Under the pieces are notes generated by a model. The model saw nothing but the letters and a program-made list of their open reading frames with translations. It was not told where the DNA came from and searched no databases. From Prinsepia uniflora (lineage: Eukaryota; Streptophyta; Magnoliopsida; Rosales; Rosaceae), in assembly GCA_032719365.1 (NCBI GenBank), contig CM064861.1, positions 95,740,721 to 95,804,720 on the forward strand: a stretch of DNA of 64,000 nucleotides, given 5' to 3'. Each line of letters opens with the position of its first letter. Position 1 is the first letter of the stretch. Positions 46,501-57,189 of the stretch are shown in pieces. The translations under genes were made by a program, and so were the position numbers.

Positions 46501-47661
46501 ACCCTTTCCCATAGCCTGCACAAGTTCACCATTCCCCATCTTAACCTTCACTCTGATGCTTCTATCAATGTCCACTAGCATGGATTCCTGGGCTGTCATA
46601 TGGTTGCTACAAGCACTGTCTACATACCATACACGACTATCCTTTGCACTTGTGACACTGTTATATGCCAAGAACAGATTGCTGGAATTCTCAGTAACCT
46701 CTTTAGCTAAGTTCACAGTGGCCTTGTCTCCACCTCCACCATTACCAGCTTTGGTAGGACAGGTTCTTGCAAAGTGTCCAAATCTTTGACACTTATAGCA
46801 TTTGACTTTGGCCACTGACCAACAATCTCCATAGTGCACCTTCTTGCATTTCTTACAAAACTCCTTAGTCTGGTAGCCCGAATCCTTCCCTGCTGCAGGT
46901 CCCTGACTGGTACTGGTCTTATGGTACTGTGAACCAGTCCCCCAGTGCTTATTTCCCTTGTATCCTGCCTTATGCTTAGAGTAAGCACCGTCCTGTCTTG
47001 ATTCAACAGATAGACTTGAGAATGCCTTCTCAACAGAGTTTTCAGAATGCAAACCAATCCTCTGATCATAGGCCCTAATTGACGCAATCACATCTTCAAC
47101 ATTGATAGCATCTAAATCCCTCGTTTCTTCAATTATGGACACTATGGGATCAAAAAGTTTTGTCAAACTAATCAGTATTTTCTGTGCTAATCTTTTCTCT
47201 TCAACTTCTTCACCATAAGTTCTCATTTGGTTCACTACACTATACAACCTAGAAATATAAGTTGCAAATGTTTCATTGTCATTCATCCTGGTATACTCAA
47301 AATCACGTCTAAGTGATTGAAGTTTGACTGACCTCACCTTTGCATCTCCTCTGTACTCCCGAGTTAGCAAATCCCAGACTCCTTTGGAGGTTTCTTCATT
47401 CTGGATTCTTGGGAAAATGTCATCTGCTACTGCATTTTGCAGTATGCTCAATGCTTTGGCATCTCGAATCTGATCTTGATGAGAGGACTGCATCTCAACT
47501 TCTTCAGATCCTTCACGTCTCACTGCCTTCTTAGGAATACCATCTGATACTAAACTCCACAGATCATATGCCTTTAAGACTGTCTTCATCTTCACACACC
47601 AAAAATCATAGTTGGTTCCTGAGAACACAGGAGCCCTTAGTTCACCACCCGATCCTGCCAT
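43582..47661 (-). CDS. Copia Gag-Pol polyprotein, full length
   Basis: 1359 residues in one frame. Gag (about 1-260, GTNYDFWCVKMKTVLKAYDL) has a CCHC zinc knuckle CYKCQRFGHFARTC (288-301). The protease site is WYVDSACSNHM (D348), where the usual D-S-G reads D-S-A. Integrase has the HHCC region LWHKRYGH..CEAC (479-517) and a core with HTDVCGP (D545), RSDRGGEY (D608) and NGVAERKNR (E644). Reverse transcriptase has KWIFKTKLN, QLDVKSAFLNG and catalytic SLYVDDIIY (D1039-D1040). RNase H has CDSDWGG and STAEAEYVS, ending near DIFTKA. The order PR-IN-RT-RH defines Copia. No stop or frameshift is seen, so it could encode a working element apart from the protease change. The stop codon lies within the 3' LTR. 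Confidence 0.95.
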   Translation of the reverse strand: MAGSGGELRAPVFSGTNYDFWCVKMKTVLKAYDLWSLVSDGIPKKAVRREGSEEVEMQSSHQDQIRDAKALSILQNAVADDIFPRIQNEETSKGVWDLLTREYRGDAKVRSVKLQSLRRDFEYTRMNDNETFATYISRLYSVVNQMRTYGEEVEEKRLAQKILISLTKLFDPIVSIIEETRDLDAINVEDVIASIRAYDQRIGLHSENSVEKAFSSLSVESRQDGAYSKHKAGYKGNKHWGTGSQYHKTSTSQGPAAGKDSGYQTKEFCKKCKKVHYGDCWSVAKVKCYKCQRFGHFARTCPTKAGNGGGGDKATVNLAKEVTENSSNLFLAYNSVTSAKDSRVWYVDSACSNHMTAQESMLVDIDRSIRVKVKMGNGELVQAMGKGTLAIQTKQGQRYIKDVMLLPGLEENLLSVGQMIEHGYYLVFGNNTVDIFEDKDLQDRVAKVPMTGNRCFPMTLECVNPIALRTSVVEDSELWHKRYGHLNLTSLKLLKQQDMVVGLPSLTDQKSGVCEACVTGKQHVEPFDKGKAWRAVTPLELIHTDVCGPMQESTAGGNRYFLTFIDDFTRMCWIYFLSSKLGVFNVFQKFKTMVELQSGFKIKQLRSDRGGEYLSNEFEKFCEDHGILRQLTVSYSPQQNGVAERKNRTVVEMAKAMMHDKGVPYKYWGEAVYTAVYLLNRCPTNAIKGKTPFEQFTGRRPGVKHLRVFGSICYSHIPDQLRQKLDEKSIKCVFMGYGGCEKGYRLLNLQTGKIVIARNVVFDEGAQWDWNMDREHGGRSVSLGYGVEYREMTPESQDQIIAPAAQPETETQVSESEASSSTPVRYRSIDDIYARCHMCMMEPETYTEAAKDHLWKAAMEAELDMIQKNETWDLVDRPEGKPVIGVKWIFKTKLNLDGSIQKHKARLVAKGYAQKPGIDYNETFAPVARLDTIRTLIALAAQKRWKLYQLDVKSAFLNGTLEEEVYIEQPEGYTVGDRDDKVYRLKKALYGLKQAPRAWYGEIDTFLSQGGYKKGDSEATLYVKTAEDGGILIVSLYVDDIIYTSSSENLMRQFKSVMMNKYEMSDLGLLHHFLGMGVIQTDQYVFIHQRKYASTLLDKFGLRDCKAVSTPLVPGDKLRRVDGSEPADESLYRKMVGSLLYLTATRPDIMFAASLLSRFMHGPTARHLGTARRVLRYIQGTLSYGIEYEKGKCSNLIGFCDSDWGGSEDDMRSTSGYAFSLGSGVFSWASVKQSTVALSTAEAEYVSAADATTQAIWLRFVLKDFGEEQCEATTLFCDNMSAIAIARNPVFHQKTKHINRRYHFIREALQEDKITLLYCKTEMQLADIFTKAVSKDTLVRLRTLLGIKPASSLGGAVEV

Positions 47662-47736
47662 CTCAGCTAAGATCCCTTTTTTTTGTTTTTAGTAACTTAA
47701 CACTCTCAGACGCCCCAGATCAAAGTGATCGAGAAA

Positions 47737-47748
47737 GCTCTGATACCA
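47737..47748 (-). other. Primer-binding site of the Copia element
   Basis: Minus-strand TGGTATCAGAGC, complementary to initiator tRNA-Met, directly next to the 5' LTR. Confidence 0.9.
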
Positions 47749-48389
47749 TGTTGAAGTTCATCACAGAGGTCATCACACACAAGCGCAGCGGACGGTTTGC
47801 CTCCCGATCAAGTAAGTGTTCTTACTCAACCTCCTAGCTGGAAAATGAATTGTGTATCAGGAGTAGCCTGTGACTCTTTGTGATTGGCAGTGAAATAGAT
47901 GATTGATGTTTAGGAAGAAAATTGGAAATCGGTGATGAATTGAATAGGAGAATTTCTCAACAGTTTGGATATGCACACCAACTGTTCGATGAAATGCAAT
48001 TGTGAGAAAATCAATCACAAACTCTTCTCATTCACTCTGAGATTTTCATCATTCTCATTCAATTGATTCATTACATCATCACATGCCTACTGTTCTATTA
48101 CATGAACTGTTATATGAGAGTGCAAGCATTTCACACGCTTTACACACACACTCACTAACGGATTTCACCCTAAAAAACCAATAGAACAGTGCCACCTCAT
48201 TTAATAGATTCTCAGAACCTTCTTAGCTTCAATCACACACTCCTGCACAATCTCATTCTGTTATCCAGCCAAGCACCCCTTTCCACCTCAGCACATTTTC
48301 CACCTCAGCACACACTTTTCCACCTGAGCACACACGATTCCCTTAGAATGCACAGGATGAACGATCAGCAACCAGCTTACACTTCAACA
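47749..48389 (-). repeat. 5' LTR of the Copia element
   Basis: 641 bp, two bases shorter in an AC repeat than the 3' LTR and otherwise apparently identical. It is the promoter LTR in element orientation. Confidence 0.95.
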
Positions 48390-48514
48390 CAAACAACATT
48401 TAATAACTTAAAAGCATGCCTTACATATCATATTGTACAAAGATATGGGTTATTCTGAGGAAAACAAGAAATTTAGATGGGTGTTGTTGACACAAATGAG
48501 GCCCTGAATGCTAC

Positions 48515-50355
48515 TCATACCAAGCACTTTGTAGGGACTGCAAGCAATGGTGCTGCTTTTCTCATTGTTATCCCCAACTTATCCTTCCAATCCAGGGTGT
48601 CTATGGTCACATTTCCATCAAGTTCCCAGTCAAATTGGTGAAGCAACATCCCCAAAGTAAGATGCAGCATTCTATGGCCAAGAGGCACACCTGCACACAT
48701 TCTCCTCCCAGCTCCAAATGGAATGAACTCATAATGTTGGCCCTTGTAATCAATTTTTGACCCAATGAACCTCTCAGGCTTAAATAAATTTGGCTCATCA
48801 ACCCACACATCAGGGTCCCTCCCAATTGCATAAGCGTTCACAAAAACTTGTGTGTTTTGGGGTATAAAGTAGCCCATGAAACTTGTGTCATGCATGGCTC
48901 TTCTCGGTACAAGAAGTGGAATTGGTGGATGCAATCTGAGGGTTTCTTTGATCACAGCCTGCAAGTATGGAAGATTGTCTACGTCGCTCTCTTCAATCTT
49001 TCTCTTTGGACCGATCACTCGACTGAGCTCCGATTTCACCTTCTTCAATGTCGCCGGGTTGCATAACAGCTCCGTCATTGCCCATTCTGTAGTGCTGCTT
49101 GTTGTTTCTGAACCAGCCATAAATATTTCCTGCACCAAATTTTCATTCACGGCTTTAAGAAGTGAAACAAGGTAGAGAATGTGAATTAAGAATTGAAATA
49201 TATATGATTATTTCAGACAACATAAGGCAATTTGAAACTTCCACAGCAGATCGAGTTCTTTTTAAAATTTAAATACACATGCAACTCCCATCACGGTACG
49301 TACATATTATAAATTAGCTAAATATTTATTGTCGGGCTATGAATTTGGACGACTTATTCAATCACGAAGCAATATATCAAACAATATACATATAGCTCTT
49401 ATGTACTTACCAATATGAAAATATTGAGTTCATGATCCGAAATTTTAGCTGGTTCATCAAGTGATGCATCCCCACTGAATTCAAGCAACACATCCAAGAA
49501 GTCCCTAGTGCTAGTCTCATCTCCATCCAACGCCCTCTCTTTCAGCCTCTCTTTGACAAACTTAGAGGCAATTTCGATAGCCTTTCCAAGGTCTCTTTTC
49601 ATCTTCTTCCTATAGCCTTGGAGATCCATCAACTTTAGGAATGGAAAATAATCAGACATGTTTGGAAGCCCATTCCACTTCATAAGTCCATTCATTGCCT
49701 TAAAGAACTCCACCCCTTCTTCTGAATTGGGATCCACCAGGTCCCTAGACAACATGAGATTCCCAAGAAGGTTGAAAGTCATAAGGAACACGAAACGTGC
49801 CACATGAACTCCTTGCCCTTGCTTGAGTTTAGAGGCTTCCTCTTCTATCCAAGTCTGCATGTTGTCAACACACTTTCTTCTTATGGAGGCTGTCTCGTTG
49901 ATGCGCTTGTTTGTCACCATTTCCACCGTCACTAACCTCCTTAGCACGCGCCAGTGTGAGCCATAAGGGGCTAGGGCTAGTGATCCTTTGTGGTAATCGT
50001 AAACCGTACCGGTTTCGTTGATTGTGCGCTCGGCAAATGAGAGGTCATGGTTCCTGAAAAACTCTCTGGCTGCTTTGGCACTTTGAATCGACAAAGTGTT
50101 TCTCACACCAAGTGTCAGCCAAATCACAGGGCCAAACTTGTGTGTTAGGTCAGTGAGAGACCTATGTGGCATTGTGCCAAGATCAAACATGTTGCCGAAT
50201 ATGGGCCATCCTGGGGGTCCAGGAGGAAGCTTCCGGTCACCTGAGTTTGATCGCCGGCGGATTAGCAAGAAGAAAAGAGCTGGTAACAAGAAGATTGCAA
50301 AACCCACAAGGAAGTTCCAAGAGTGGCACTCAATTAAGTTGAAGAAATGAACCAT
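48515..50355 (-). CDS. Cytochrome P450, CYP76A-like, copy 1
   Basis: Two exons, 49411-50355 and 48515-49129, phase-0 intron of 281 bp with GT-AG ends; 519 residues. N-terminal membrane anchor (residues about 14-33, FLVGFAIFLLPALFFLLI), then the proline hinge KLPPGPPGWPIFGN. I-helix oxygen-binding motif AGSETT (320-325), ExxR (E377/R380), PERF (433-436), heme loop FGAGRRMCAG with Cys460 as the iron ligand. All hallmarks of an active ER-bound monooxygenase are present. Sequence type is CYP71 clan, CYP76 family, closest in feel to CYP76A; members act on monoterpenoid or other specialised metabolites, but the substrate here cannot be told. A TATATAT stretch on the minus strand lies about 95 bases upstream of the ATG. 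Confidence 0.92.
49130..49410 (-). other. Intron of P450 copy 1
   Basis: Donor GTAAGTACAT and acceptor TTGGTGCAG on the minus strand. AT-rich and near-identical to the intron of copy 2 (54052-54332). Confidence 0.9.
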
Positions 50356-50821
50356 TTCTCTTGCTCTCTAAATTCAAAATGCTTGTGATTTTTTAGTAGT
50401 GAGCAAAGGTTTTGTTAGATTATAGATCATAGTGCTTGAAGGGGGATCGTATATATGTAGTACTTTCAAGATACCCTTTTGATTAGAGTTCAAATTTTTT
50501 TATAATATTGTAGTTAATATTTTATTATAATATTAGAGAATAATTAATTAATCATGAAAAGAAAATTTGGAATTTTCCTTTGAAAATATCTAGAAGGAAG
50601 GACTTCAACAGTAAGTTGAAAATTGATGCATCGATCAGCCTAATTATCAGTGTTTAATTAGTTTATTATGACTTAGTTGCAATGGTGTCAGAAAAACATA
50701 TGTATTATATGAAGGCCTGAGAAGAAGGGTGCATACTACATAGCTATGAAACAAATCAACAATATGATATCACTTGAAGAAGAATTATATATATATAGTT
50801 TCAAGATACCCTTTCGATTAA
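50356..50821 (-). promoter_or_regulatory. Upstream region of P450 copy 1
   Basis: 466 bp between the ATG and the duplication junction, nearly identical to 55278-55741. A TATATA-like element lies near 50449-50456. A 16-bp TTCAAGATACCCTTTT-type block occurs twice (near 50466 and 50800). Anything further upstream differs from copy 2, because for copy 1 it is unit 2 DNA and for copy 2 it is the old flank. Confidence 0.55.
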
Positions 50822-51960
50822 CATTAATATATTTTTAATAAAAAAATATAAATATAATATACTTTTATTAGAAATATTTACATTTTCCTTGGTTATTGAT
50901 TTAAATTAATCTATATATCTTGCAATTATGGAAAAATATAAAAGAAAATTAAATACTAAATAATATCAATTTTAAAAAATGAGTACTAGTCAAGGATAAT
51001 TATATAATAAGTTAGTAATATGATATAATTTTTAAAATCTTTACTTAGTTTGATAATATTTTATTGATTTGAACAATTTTTTTTTTTTGATAAATAAATT
51101 GCATTAAAAGAAGAAACCAAAGAGAAACAGGGGATAGTCTGAAACCTCACGAAGACACCATCAAACTACACATTCGGAGTTAATTATGAGTTGAATACTT
51201 TTGTATGCATTAATTATGAGTTGTAGTACATTAACAGATGACTTTTTTTTAAGTATTTTGTGAAAGACCCCTCTCAAATTGAATCATGGTTACGCCACTG
51301 TTTGCTAGTATGAGTGTTAGAAGATGACTCATTTCCCTCTCGTTTGCTTTATGCTGTAACAGTGTGATGACTAAGCCCTAATATATAATTCTGCCCATCT
51401 AATCCTTAATCGCCTTATTCATATCTTATATATATATAGGCTTAAATTAGTCGAGATTCGAAATTAAGTTATAAAGAATAAGATTTTTTGAAAAAGTATC
51501 ATAGTGTAAGGTTGAATGCAATCAAATTGTATCCATGTGTAACGCATGTTATTTATTTGATCGTGTCTATGGATATGTGTAGTTGCTGCATATTAGGCAT
51601 TGATGTTTAATTATAGAGTAAATCATTGTTACATCCTTAATAACTTTTAGTTTTATTTAAAAACCTTTAATACTTGTATATTAAACAAAATAAGACCTTA
51701 CTTCAAACTTTTTTTATTCAAAAGCCCCTAAACAGAAATTATAAGTAAGAAATTCCACATGTGCCTTTTTTTGTCTTTTTTTGTCCTTTTTACCCCATGT
51801 GCCCCTTAGTATTTGATTTCTTTGACCTCTTGGAGCATTTATTATATTATACATATAATAAATATTATATATATATATATTGTATATAGTTACGATTGAA
51901 TTTTTTTCTAGAAAAAAAAATAAAATCCGTATTGTCTGGGGTTCAACGGTAGGGTATACA

Positions 51961-51990
51961 TTTTTTTTTTTTTGGGGGGGGGGGGGGGGG
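51961..51990 (+). repeat. T13-G17 homopolymer tract
   Basis: Thirteen T followed directly by seventeen G inside the MITE. Run lengths may be imprecise through sequencing error. Confidence 0.8.
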
Positions 51991-52033
51991 AGGGATTGGT
52001 TGTGTGGAGATGGTGGTGAAAACTCGTACGACA

Positions 52034-52082
52034 TAGGGTTTAATTCTTGAATTTTGGTACAAAATTCAAGAATTAAACCCTA
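52034..52082. repeat. Perfect 23-bp inverted repeat (hairpin) inside the MITE
   Basis: Arms 52034-52056 and 52060-52082 are exact reverse complements separated by three bases (GTA). The arms begin TAGGGTTTAATTC and end CAAAATTC...CCCTA. RNA or single-stranded DNA from it would fold into a stable stem-loop. Confidence 0.9.
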
Positions 52083-53436
52083 AACTATACGAAATTAATC
52101 AAATTATTTAATATCGGAAGATAAAGAATTTTTAAATTTAAAAGTATTTTTGAAGAATTACTGCTTTTAATTATCTTACTTTAAGTTAGATTAGATATTC
52201 ATATTACTTTTAAAATGCTCAAGTGAAAAAAAATATATAAATAGGAGTAATATTTTAATAATCCTCAATATAATCTTATAATAAAAAAATAAAAAGTAAT
52301 GTTGAAATCATGATAAATTTTGGTAAGTGATTTTTAGATTGTTGTTGGATTAGTTTACAATTAGATGACATTAGTTATAATTTATATAAAAATTATGGTC
52401 TATTTTAAATTATATAGTCATTTGATTAGTCAAAGGACCTATGAGTTTAATTTTTCTATATGCAAGTTTTTGAATAAATTTATATGTTAGTAGGGACCTA
52501 TGAGTTAATTGCCCTTAATTATATTATACTGCTAGCTAGGTATTTGCTATAATATCATGTTATTTAATTTTTGGTCAACTTTACGTAATTTCATATTAGT
52601 GGCTAATTCACTATATGATTCGGTTGAAAGTTCTCATTTATAATTAAAATTAACACAGAACATCGTCGTATTAAAAAAAAAAGAGTGTGCTTCGACTTTC
52701 TTATGTAGCAACTCTCTAAAACATTTTATCAATGTAATTACGCTGCACGAAATCTAAGCTAGCTAGTAATGGCTCATATAGAGTCCTTGATGTTCGAATG
52801 TGGATTAGTTAAAAGGAGAATCTAAAGCTCCAGGATCGGCTCATACGTATCCATCCACACTGTACATATTCTTTCAACAATATATCTTTGTTCATGATGG
52901 CAAAAACGTATAGTGACTAATTAGTGCCCTTCTCTTAAATGTAGAGAAAATCTTATTTGAGCAAATTGCATACGTAATGAGATTTTTGTTTAGACTAATT
53001 CGAATCACTTGATTGGCCCTTTTTAAATTTTTAACTACCAATAACATGCGCAACGAAAAATCTATGCACCGATGATTTTTTGTTTTCTCTTTGTCGTTAT
53101 CGAAAAAAATTTCAATTAATAAAAAAATAATTATATTCAACCTAGTAACCTAGCTACCTCCCTCTCTCAAATTTTCAACTTCCTCCAACTCGTGGCATTT
53201 TGTTCAATGGTATTGATGTCATATGTGGAGATCGAATATATCGAGAGAGAAAATTGAGATATGTAATAACCTTCCCTTAATTTATAGTTTATAAAAAACC
53301 AGCTTGATAGTCAAACAACATTTAATAACTTAAAAGCATGCCTTACATATCATATTGTACAAAGATATGGGTTATTCTGAGGAAAACAAGAAATTTAGAT
53401 GGGTGTTGTTGACACAAATGAGGCCCTGAATGCTAC

Positions 53437-55277
53437 TCATACCAAGCACTTTGTAGGGACTGCAAGCAATGGTGTTGCTTTTCTCATTGTTATCCCCAAC
53501 TTATCCTTCCAATCCATGGTGTCTATGGTCACATTTCCATCAAGTTCCCAGTCAAATTGGTGAAGCAACATCCCCAAAGTAAGATGCAGCATTCTATGGC
53601 CAAGAGGCACACCTGCACACATTCTCCTCCCAGCTCCAAATGGAATGAACTCATAATGTTGGCCCTTGTAATCAATTTTTGACCCAATGAACCTCTCAGG
53701 CTTAAATAAATTTGGCTCATCAACCCACACATCAGGGTCCCTCCCAATTGCATAAGCGTTCACAAAAACTTGTGTGTTTTGGGGTATAAAGTAGCCCATG
53801 AAACTTGTGTCATGCATGGCTCTTCTCGGTACAAGAAGTGGAATTGGTGGATGCAATCTGAGGGTTTCTTTGATCACAGCCTGCAAGTATGGAAGATTGT
53901 CTACGTCGCTCTCTTCAATCTTTCTCTTTGGACCGATCACTCGACTGAGCTCCGATTTCACCTTCTTCAATGTCGCCGGGTTGCATAACAGCTCCGTCAT
54001 TGCCCATTCTGTAGTGCTGCTTGTTGTTTCTGAACCAGCCATAAATATTTCCTGCACCAAATTTTCATTCACGGCTTTAAGAAGTGAAACAAGGTAGAGA
54101 ATGTGAATTAAGAATTGAAATATATATGATTATTTCAGACAACATAAGGCAATTTGAAACTTCCACAGCAGATCGAGCTCTTTTTAAAATTTAAATACAC
54201 ATGCAACTCCCATCACGGTACGTACATATTATAAATGAGCTAAATATTTATTGTCGGGCTATGAATTTGGACGACTTATTCAATCACGAAGCAATATATC
54301 AAACAATATACATATAGCTCATATGTACTTACCAATATGAAAATATTGAGTTCATGATCCGAAATTTTAGCTGGTTCATCAAGTGATGCATCCCCACTGA
54401 ATTCAAGCAACACATCCAAGAAGTCCCTAGTGCTAGTCTCATCTCCATCCAACGCCCTCTCTTTCAGCCTCTCTTTGACAAACTTAGAGGCAATTTCGAT
54501 AGCCTTTCCAAGGTCTCTTTTCATCTTCTTCCTATAGCCTTGGAGATCCATCAACTTTAGGAATGGAAAATAATCAGACATGTTTGGAAGCCCATTCCAC
54601 TTCATAAGTCCATTCATTGCCTTAAAGAACTCCACCCCTTCTTCTGAATTGGGATCCACCAAGTCCCTAGACAACATGAGATTCCCAAGAAGGTTGAAAG
54701 TCATAAGGAACACGAAACGTGCCACATGAACTCCTTGCCCTTGCTTGAGTTTAGAGGCTTCCTCTTCTATCCAAGTCTGCATGTTGTCAACACACTTTCT
54801 TCTTATGGAGGCTGTCTCGTTGATGCGCTTGTTTGTCACCATTTCCACCGTCACTAACCTCCTTAGCACGCGCCAGTGTGAGCCATAAGGGGCTAGGGCT
54901 AGTGATCCTTTGTGGTAATCGTAAACCGTACCGGTTTCGTTGATTGTGCGCTCGGCAAATGAGAGGTCATGGTTCCTGAAAAACTCTCTGGCTGCTTTGG
55001 CACTTTGAATCGACAAAGTGTTTCTCACACCAAGTGTCAGCCAAATCACAGGGCCAAACTTGTGTGTTAGGTCAGTGAGAGACCTATGTGGCATTGTGCC
55101 AAGATCAAACATGTTGCCGAATATGGGCCATCCTGGGGGTCCAGGAGGAAGCTTCCGGTGACCTGAGTTTGATCCCCGGCGGATTAGCAAGAAGAAAAGA
55201 GCTGGTAACAAGAAGATTGCAAAACCCACAAGGAAGTTCCAAGAGTGGCACTCAATTAAGTTGAAGAAATGAACCAT
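53437..55277 (-). CDS. Cytochrome P450, CYP76A-like, copy 2
   Basis: Exons 54333-55277 and 53437-54051, exactly offset by 4922 bp from copy 1; 519 residues with the same motifs (AGSETT, E377/R380, PERF, Cys460). I see only a handful of amino-acid differences: RGSNSGH for RRSNSGD near the hinge, TMDW for TLDW, and ATPL for AAPL near the C-terminus. Both copies are therefore probably functional and redundant. The shared upstream segment (55278-55741) includes the TATATA-like element near 55370. Differences in expression, if any, would come from the sequence beyond the duplication. Confidence 0.92.
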
Positions 55278-55747
55278 TTCTCTTGCTCTCTAAATTCAAA
55301 ATGCTTGTGATTTTTTAGTAGTGAGCAAAGGTTTTGTTAGATTATAGATCATAGTGCTTGAAGGGGGATCGTATATATGTAGTACTTTCAAGATACCCTT
55401 TTGATTAGAGTTCAATTTTTTTTTTATAATATTGTAGTTAATATTTTATTATAATATTAGAGAATAATTAATTAATCATGAAAAGAAAATTTGGAATTTT
55501 CCTTTGAAAATATCTCGAAGGAAGGACTTCAACAGTAAGTTGAAAATTGATGCATCGATCAGCCTAATTATCAGTGTTTAATTAGTTTATTATGACTTAG
55601 TTGCAATGGTGTCAGAAAAACATATATATTATATGAAGGCCTGAGAAGAAGGGTGCATACTACATAGCTATGCAACAAATCAACAATATGATATCACTTG
55701 AAGAAGAATTATATATAGTTTCAAGATACCCTTTCGATTAACATTAA

Positions 55748-56837
55748 AAACTTATTTTTTAACTCTTCTTATACTATAATTAATGATGTCGAGAATACCA
55801 ATTATAAAATCACGTAAATTAACTATAGAACAAATCAACAATATAATATCAAGCCCAAACTTAAGTCCGATGAAACTTGTACTTTGGACCACACTAATAG
55901 ATATAAAAAAAAAATTTAAAACTATATAAAATAAATTTTGAACTATGCATGTGTAGATGTTAGAGGCCTCAAAAAAAGTTCCAACTTTTATAATGAGTTT
56001 TTTTTTTTTTTTTTTTTGCATGGAGATGATGGAGGCCTCAAAAAAAGTTTCCTCTTTCTTTAATTTTTTTCTTTTCCATTTTGATCCATATATTTTATGT
56101 CTAGATTTTACTTCTCTTGTGAATTTATATATTCTAAATTTTAAATAATTTATTTTAAATCTAACTACCAAATTTCGATCTCTAATTTCTATCATTTTTT
56201 TTATGTAAAAGAAAGTTTCAATTTAAACTTGAGAAAAAAATATAACGACGCAATTGATTTTTCTAGGTTAATTTAACCTTTTTTTTTCCTTCTCAAAGTT
56301 GTTATTTTATTTCTCTTAAACAATTGATATTATTCCAAAATTATCAAGCAAGCAATTGAAGTGCAAACATGGACGGGCACTTTTGTATTACAAAAGTGAA
56401 TTTTATGAATAATATTTTAAATTAAATAAAATGTTATTTATTTCTATTTAAATATTAAACTAAAAAAAATAATATCATTTGTAATTTTGCCTTGGACCTC
56501 CATTTGGCTTGGAACGATTCTGGATAGTTTCAAGATACCCTTTTGATTAACGCTATAAAGTTATTGTTTAATCTTTTTATACTATAATTAATGATGTCAT
56601 AGAGAACACTAATTATACGACAAGTCCAAGTTTAGTTAGGCAACAAATCAACAGTATGATATCACTTTATTGAAGATCGATCTGAAAATATACATCGCAC
56701 TTTGTTTAACAGTCCTTCCACTCATTCCCTTATATAATAAGATAAGTTTCCTTTATTTTATTTATAAATAAGTGATTATTATATATTAATTAATAATTTT
56801 ATTTATAATCCCGAACTTTTCAGAACATAGAAAATTA
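55748..56837. other. AT-rich spacer with a diverged copy of the P450 upstream block
   Basis: 56525-56606 (TTTCAAGATACCCTTTTGAT, then TATACTATAATTAATGATGTC) is a diverged copy of 55717-55795. It indicates an older, partly deleted duplication unit between P450 copy 2 and the relic at 56838. The long ORF on the minus strand here is AT-rich, low-complexity and has no domain. Confidence 0.5.
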
Positions 56838-57150
56838 TTGTACTGGACACTTTTTAGGCACGGCTAGTAGTGGATCTGATTTCCTCATTGTTATCGATCC
56901 CCAACTTCTCCTTCCAATCCATGTCGTCTCTAGTGACATTTCCGCCAAGTGATCAGTCAAATTGGTGAAGCAACATGCCCAATGTGAGATGCAACATTCT
57001 ATGAGCCAGAGGCAAACCTGGACATACTCTCCTTCCAGCTCCAAATAGAATGAACTCATGATGTTGGCACTTGTAGTCAGTTTTGGAGCCATCAGTGAAC
57101 CTCTCAGGCTTGAATAAATCAGGTTCATCAAATTCATCAACCCAAACCTC
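56838..57150 (-). pseudogene. 3' relic of a CYP76A-like P450 exon 2
   Basis: About 310 bp corresponding to the end of exon 2, from the PERF region through the heme loop to the C-terminus, as judged by nucleotide similarity to 48515-48815. The frame is broken: PERF-like MEPERFG and the terminal MRKSDPLLAVPKKC come from different frames than the heme region. The 5' end abuts a TATATA repeat (57163-57177). Non-functional. Confidence 0.8.
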
Positions 57151-57189
57151 TCAGGCTCCATATATATATATATATATCCTTAATTAATT

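Larger units (their letters stand above)
42952..48389 (-). mobile_element. Ty1/Copia element, complete and apparently intact
   Basis: 5438 bp with perfect 5-bp duplication CAAAC (42947-42951 and 48390-48394). LTRs are 42952-43594 and 47749-48389; I see only one AC-repeat unit of difference between them, so insertion is very recent. Minus-strand primer-binding site TGGTATCAGAGC (47737-47748) touches the 5' LTR, and the purine tract AGGAGGGGC touches the 3' LTR. One uninterrupted 1359-codon frame fills the inside. The empty site in unit 2 confirms the borders. Confidence 0.96.
41350..50827. repeat. Tandem duplication unit 1 (P450 and flanks), containing the Copia element
   Basis: Collinear with unit 2 from 41350. 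After removal of the Copia insertion and one target copy it is about 4.0 kb. It bears P450 copy 1 (48515-50355). At the junction the last sequence of unit 1 passes directly into the start of unit 2 through the shared hexamer CATTAA (41350-41355, 50822-50827). Confidence 0.9.
51616..52514. mobile_element. MITE-like element with perfect 9-bp target duplication
   Basis: 899 bp present in unit 2 but absent at the same place in unit 1 (empty site near 42150). The perfect duplication TTAATTATA is at 51607-51615 and 52515-52523. Ends GAGTAAATCATTG and, inverted, GGGCAATTAACTC are weakly similar. The 9-bp duplication suggests a Mutator-like non-autonomous element. No transposase. Confidence 0.8.
50822..55747. 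repeat. Tandem duplication unit 2 (P450 and flanks), containing a MITE
   Basis: Direct repeat of unit 1 with very few differences in coding and flanking DNA, such as a shorter TA repeat and single substitutions. It lacks the Copia insertion (the empty site is intact around 53317) and gained a 899-bp MITE. Without that insert it is about 4.0 kb. It ends at CATTAA 55742-55747. Confidence 0.9.

Noticed and set aside
55752..56195. 147-codon minus-strand ORF
   Set aside because: AT-rich, lysine/isoleucine-rich low-complexity sequence with no domain, in a degraded spacer.
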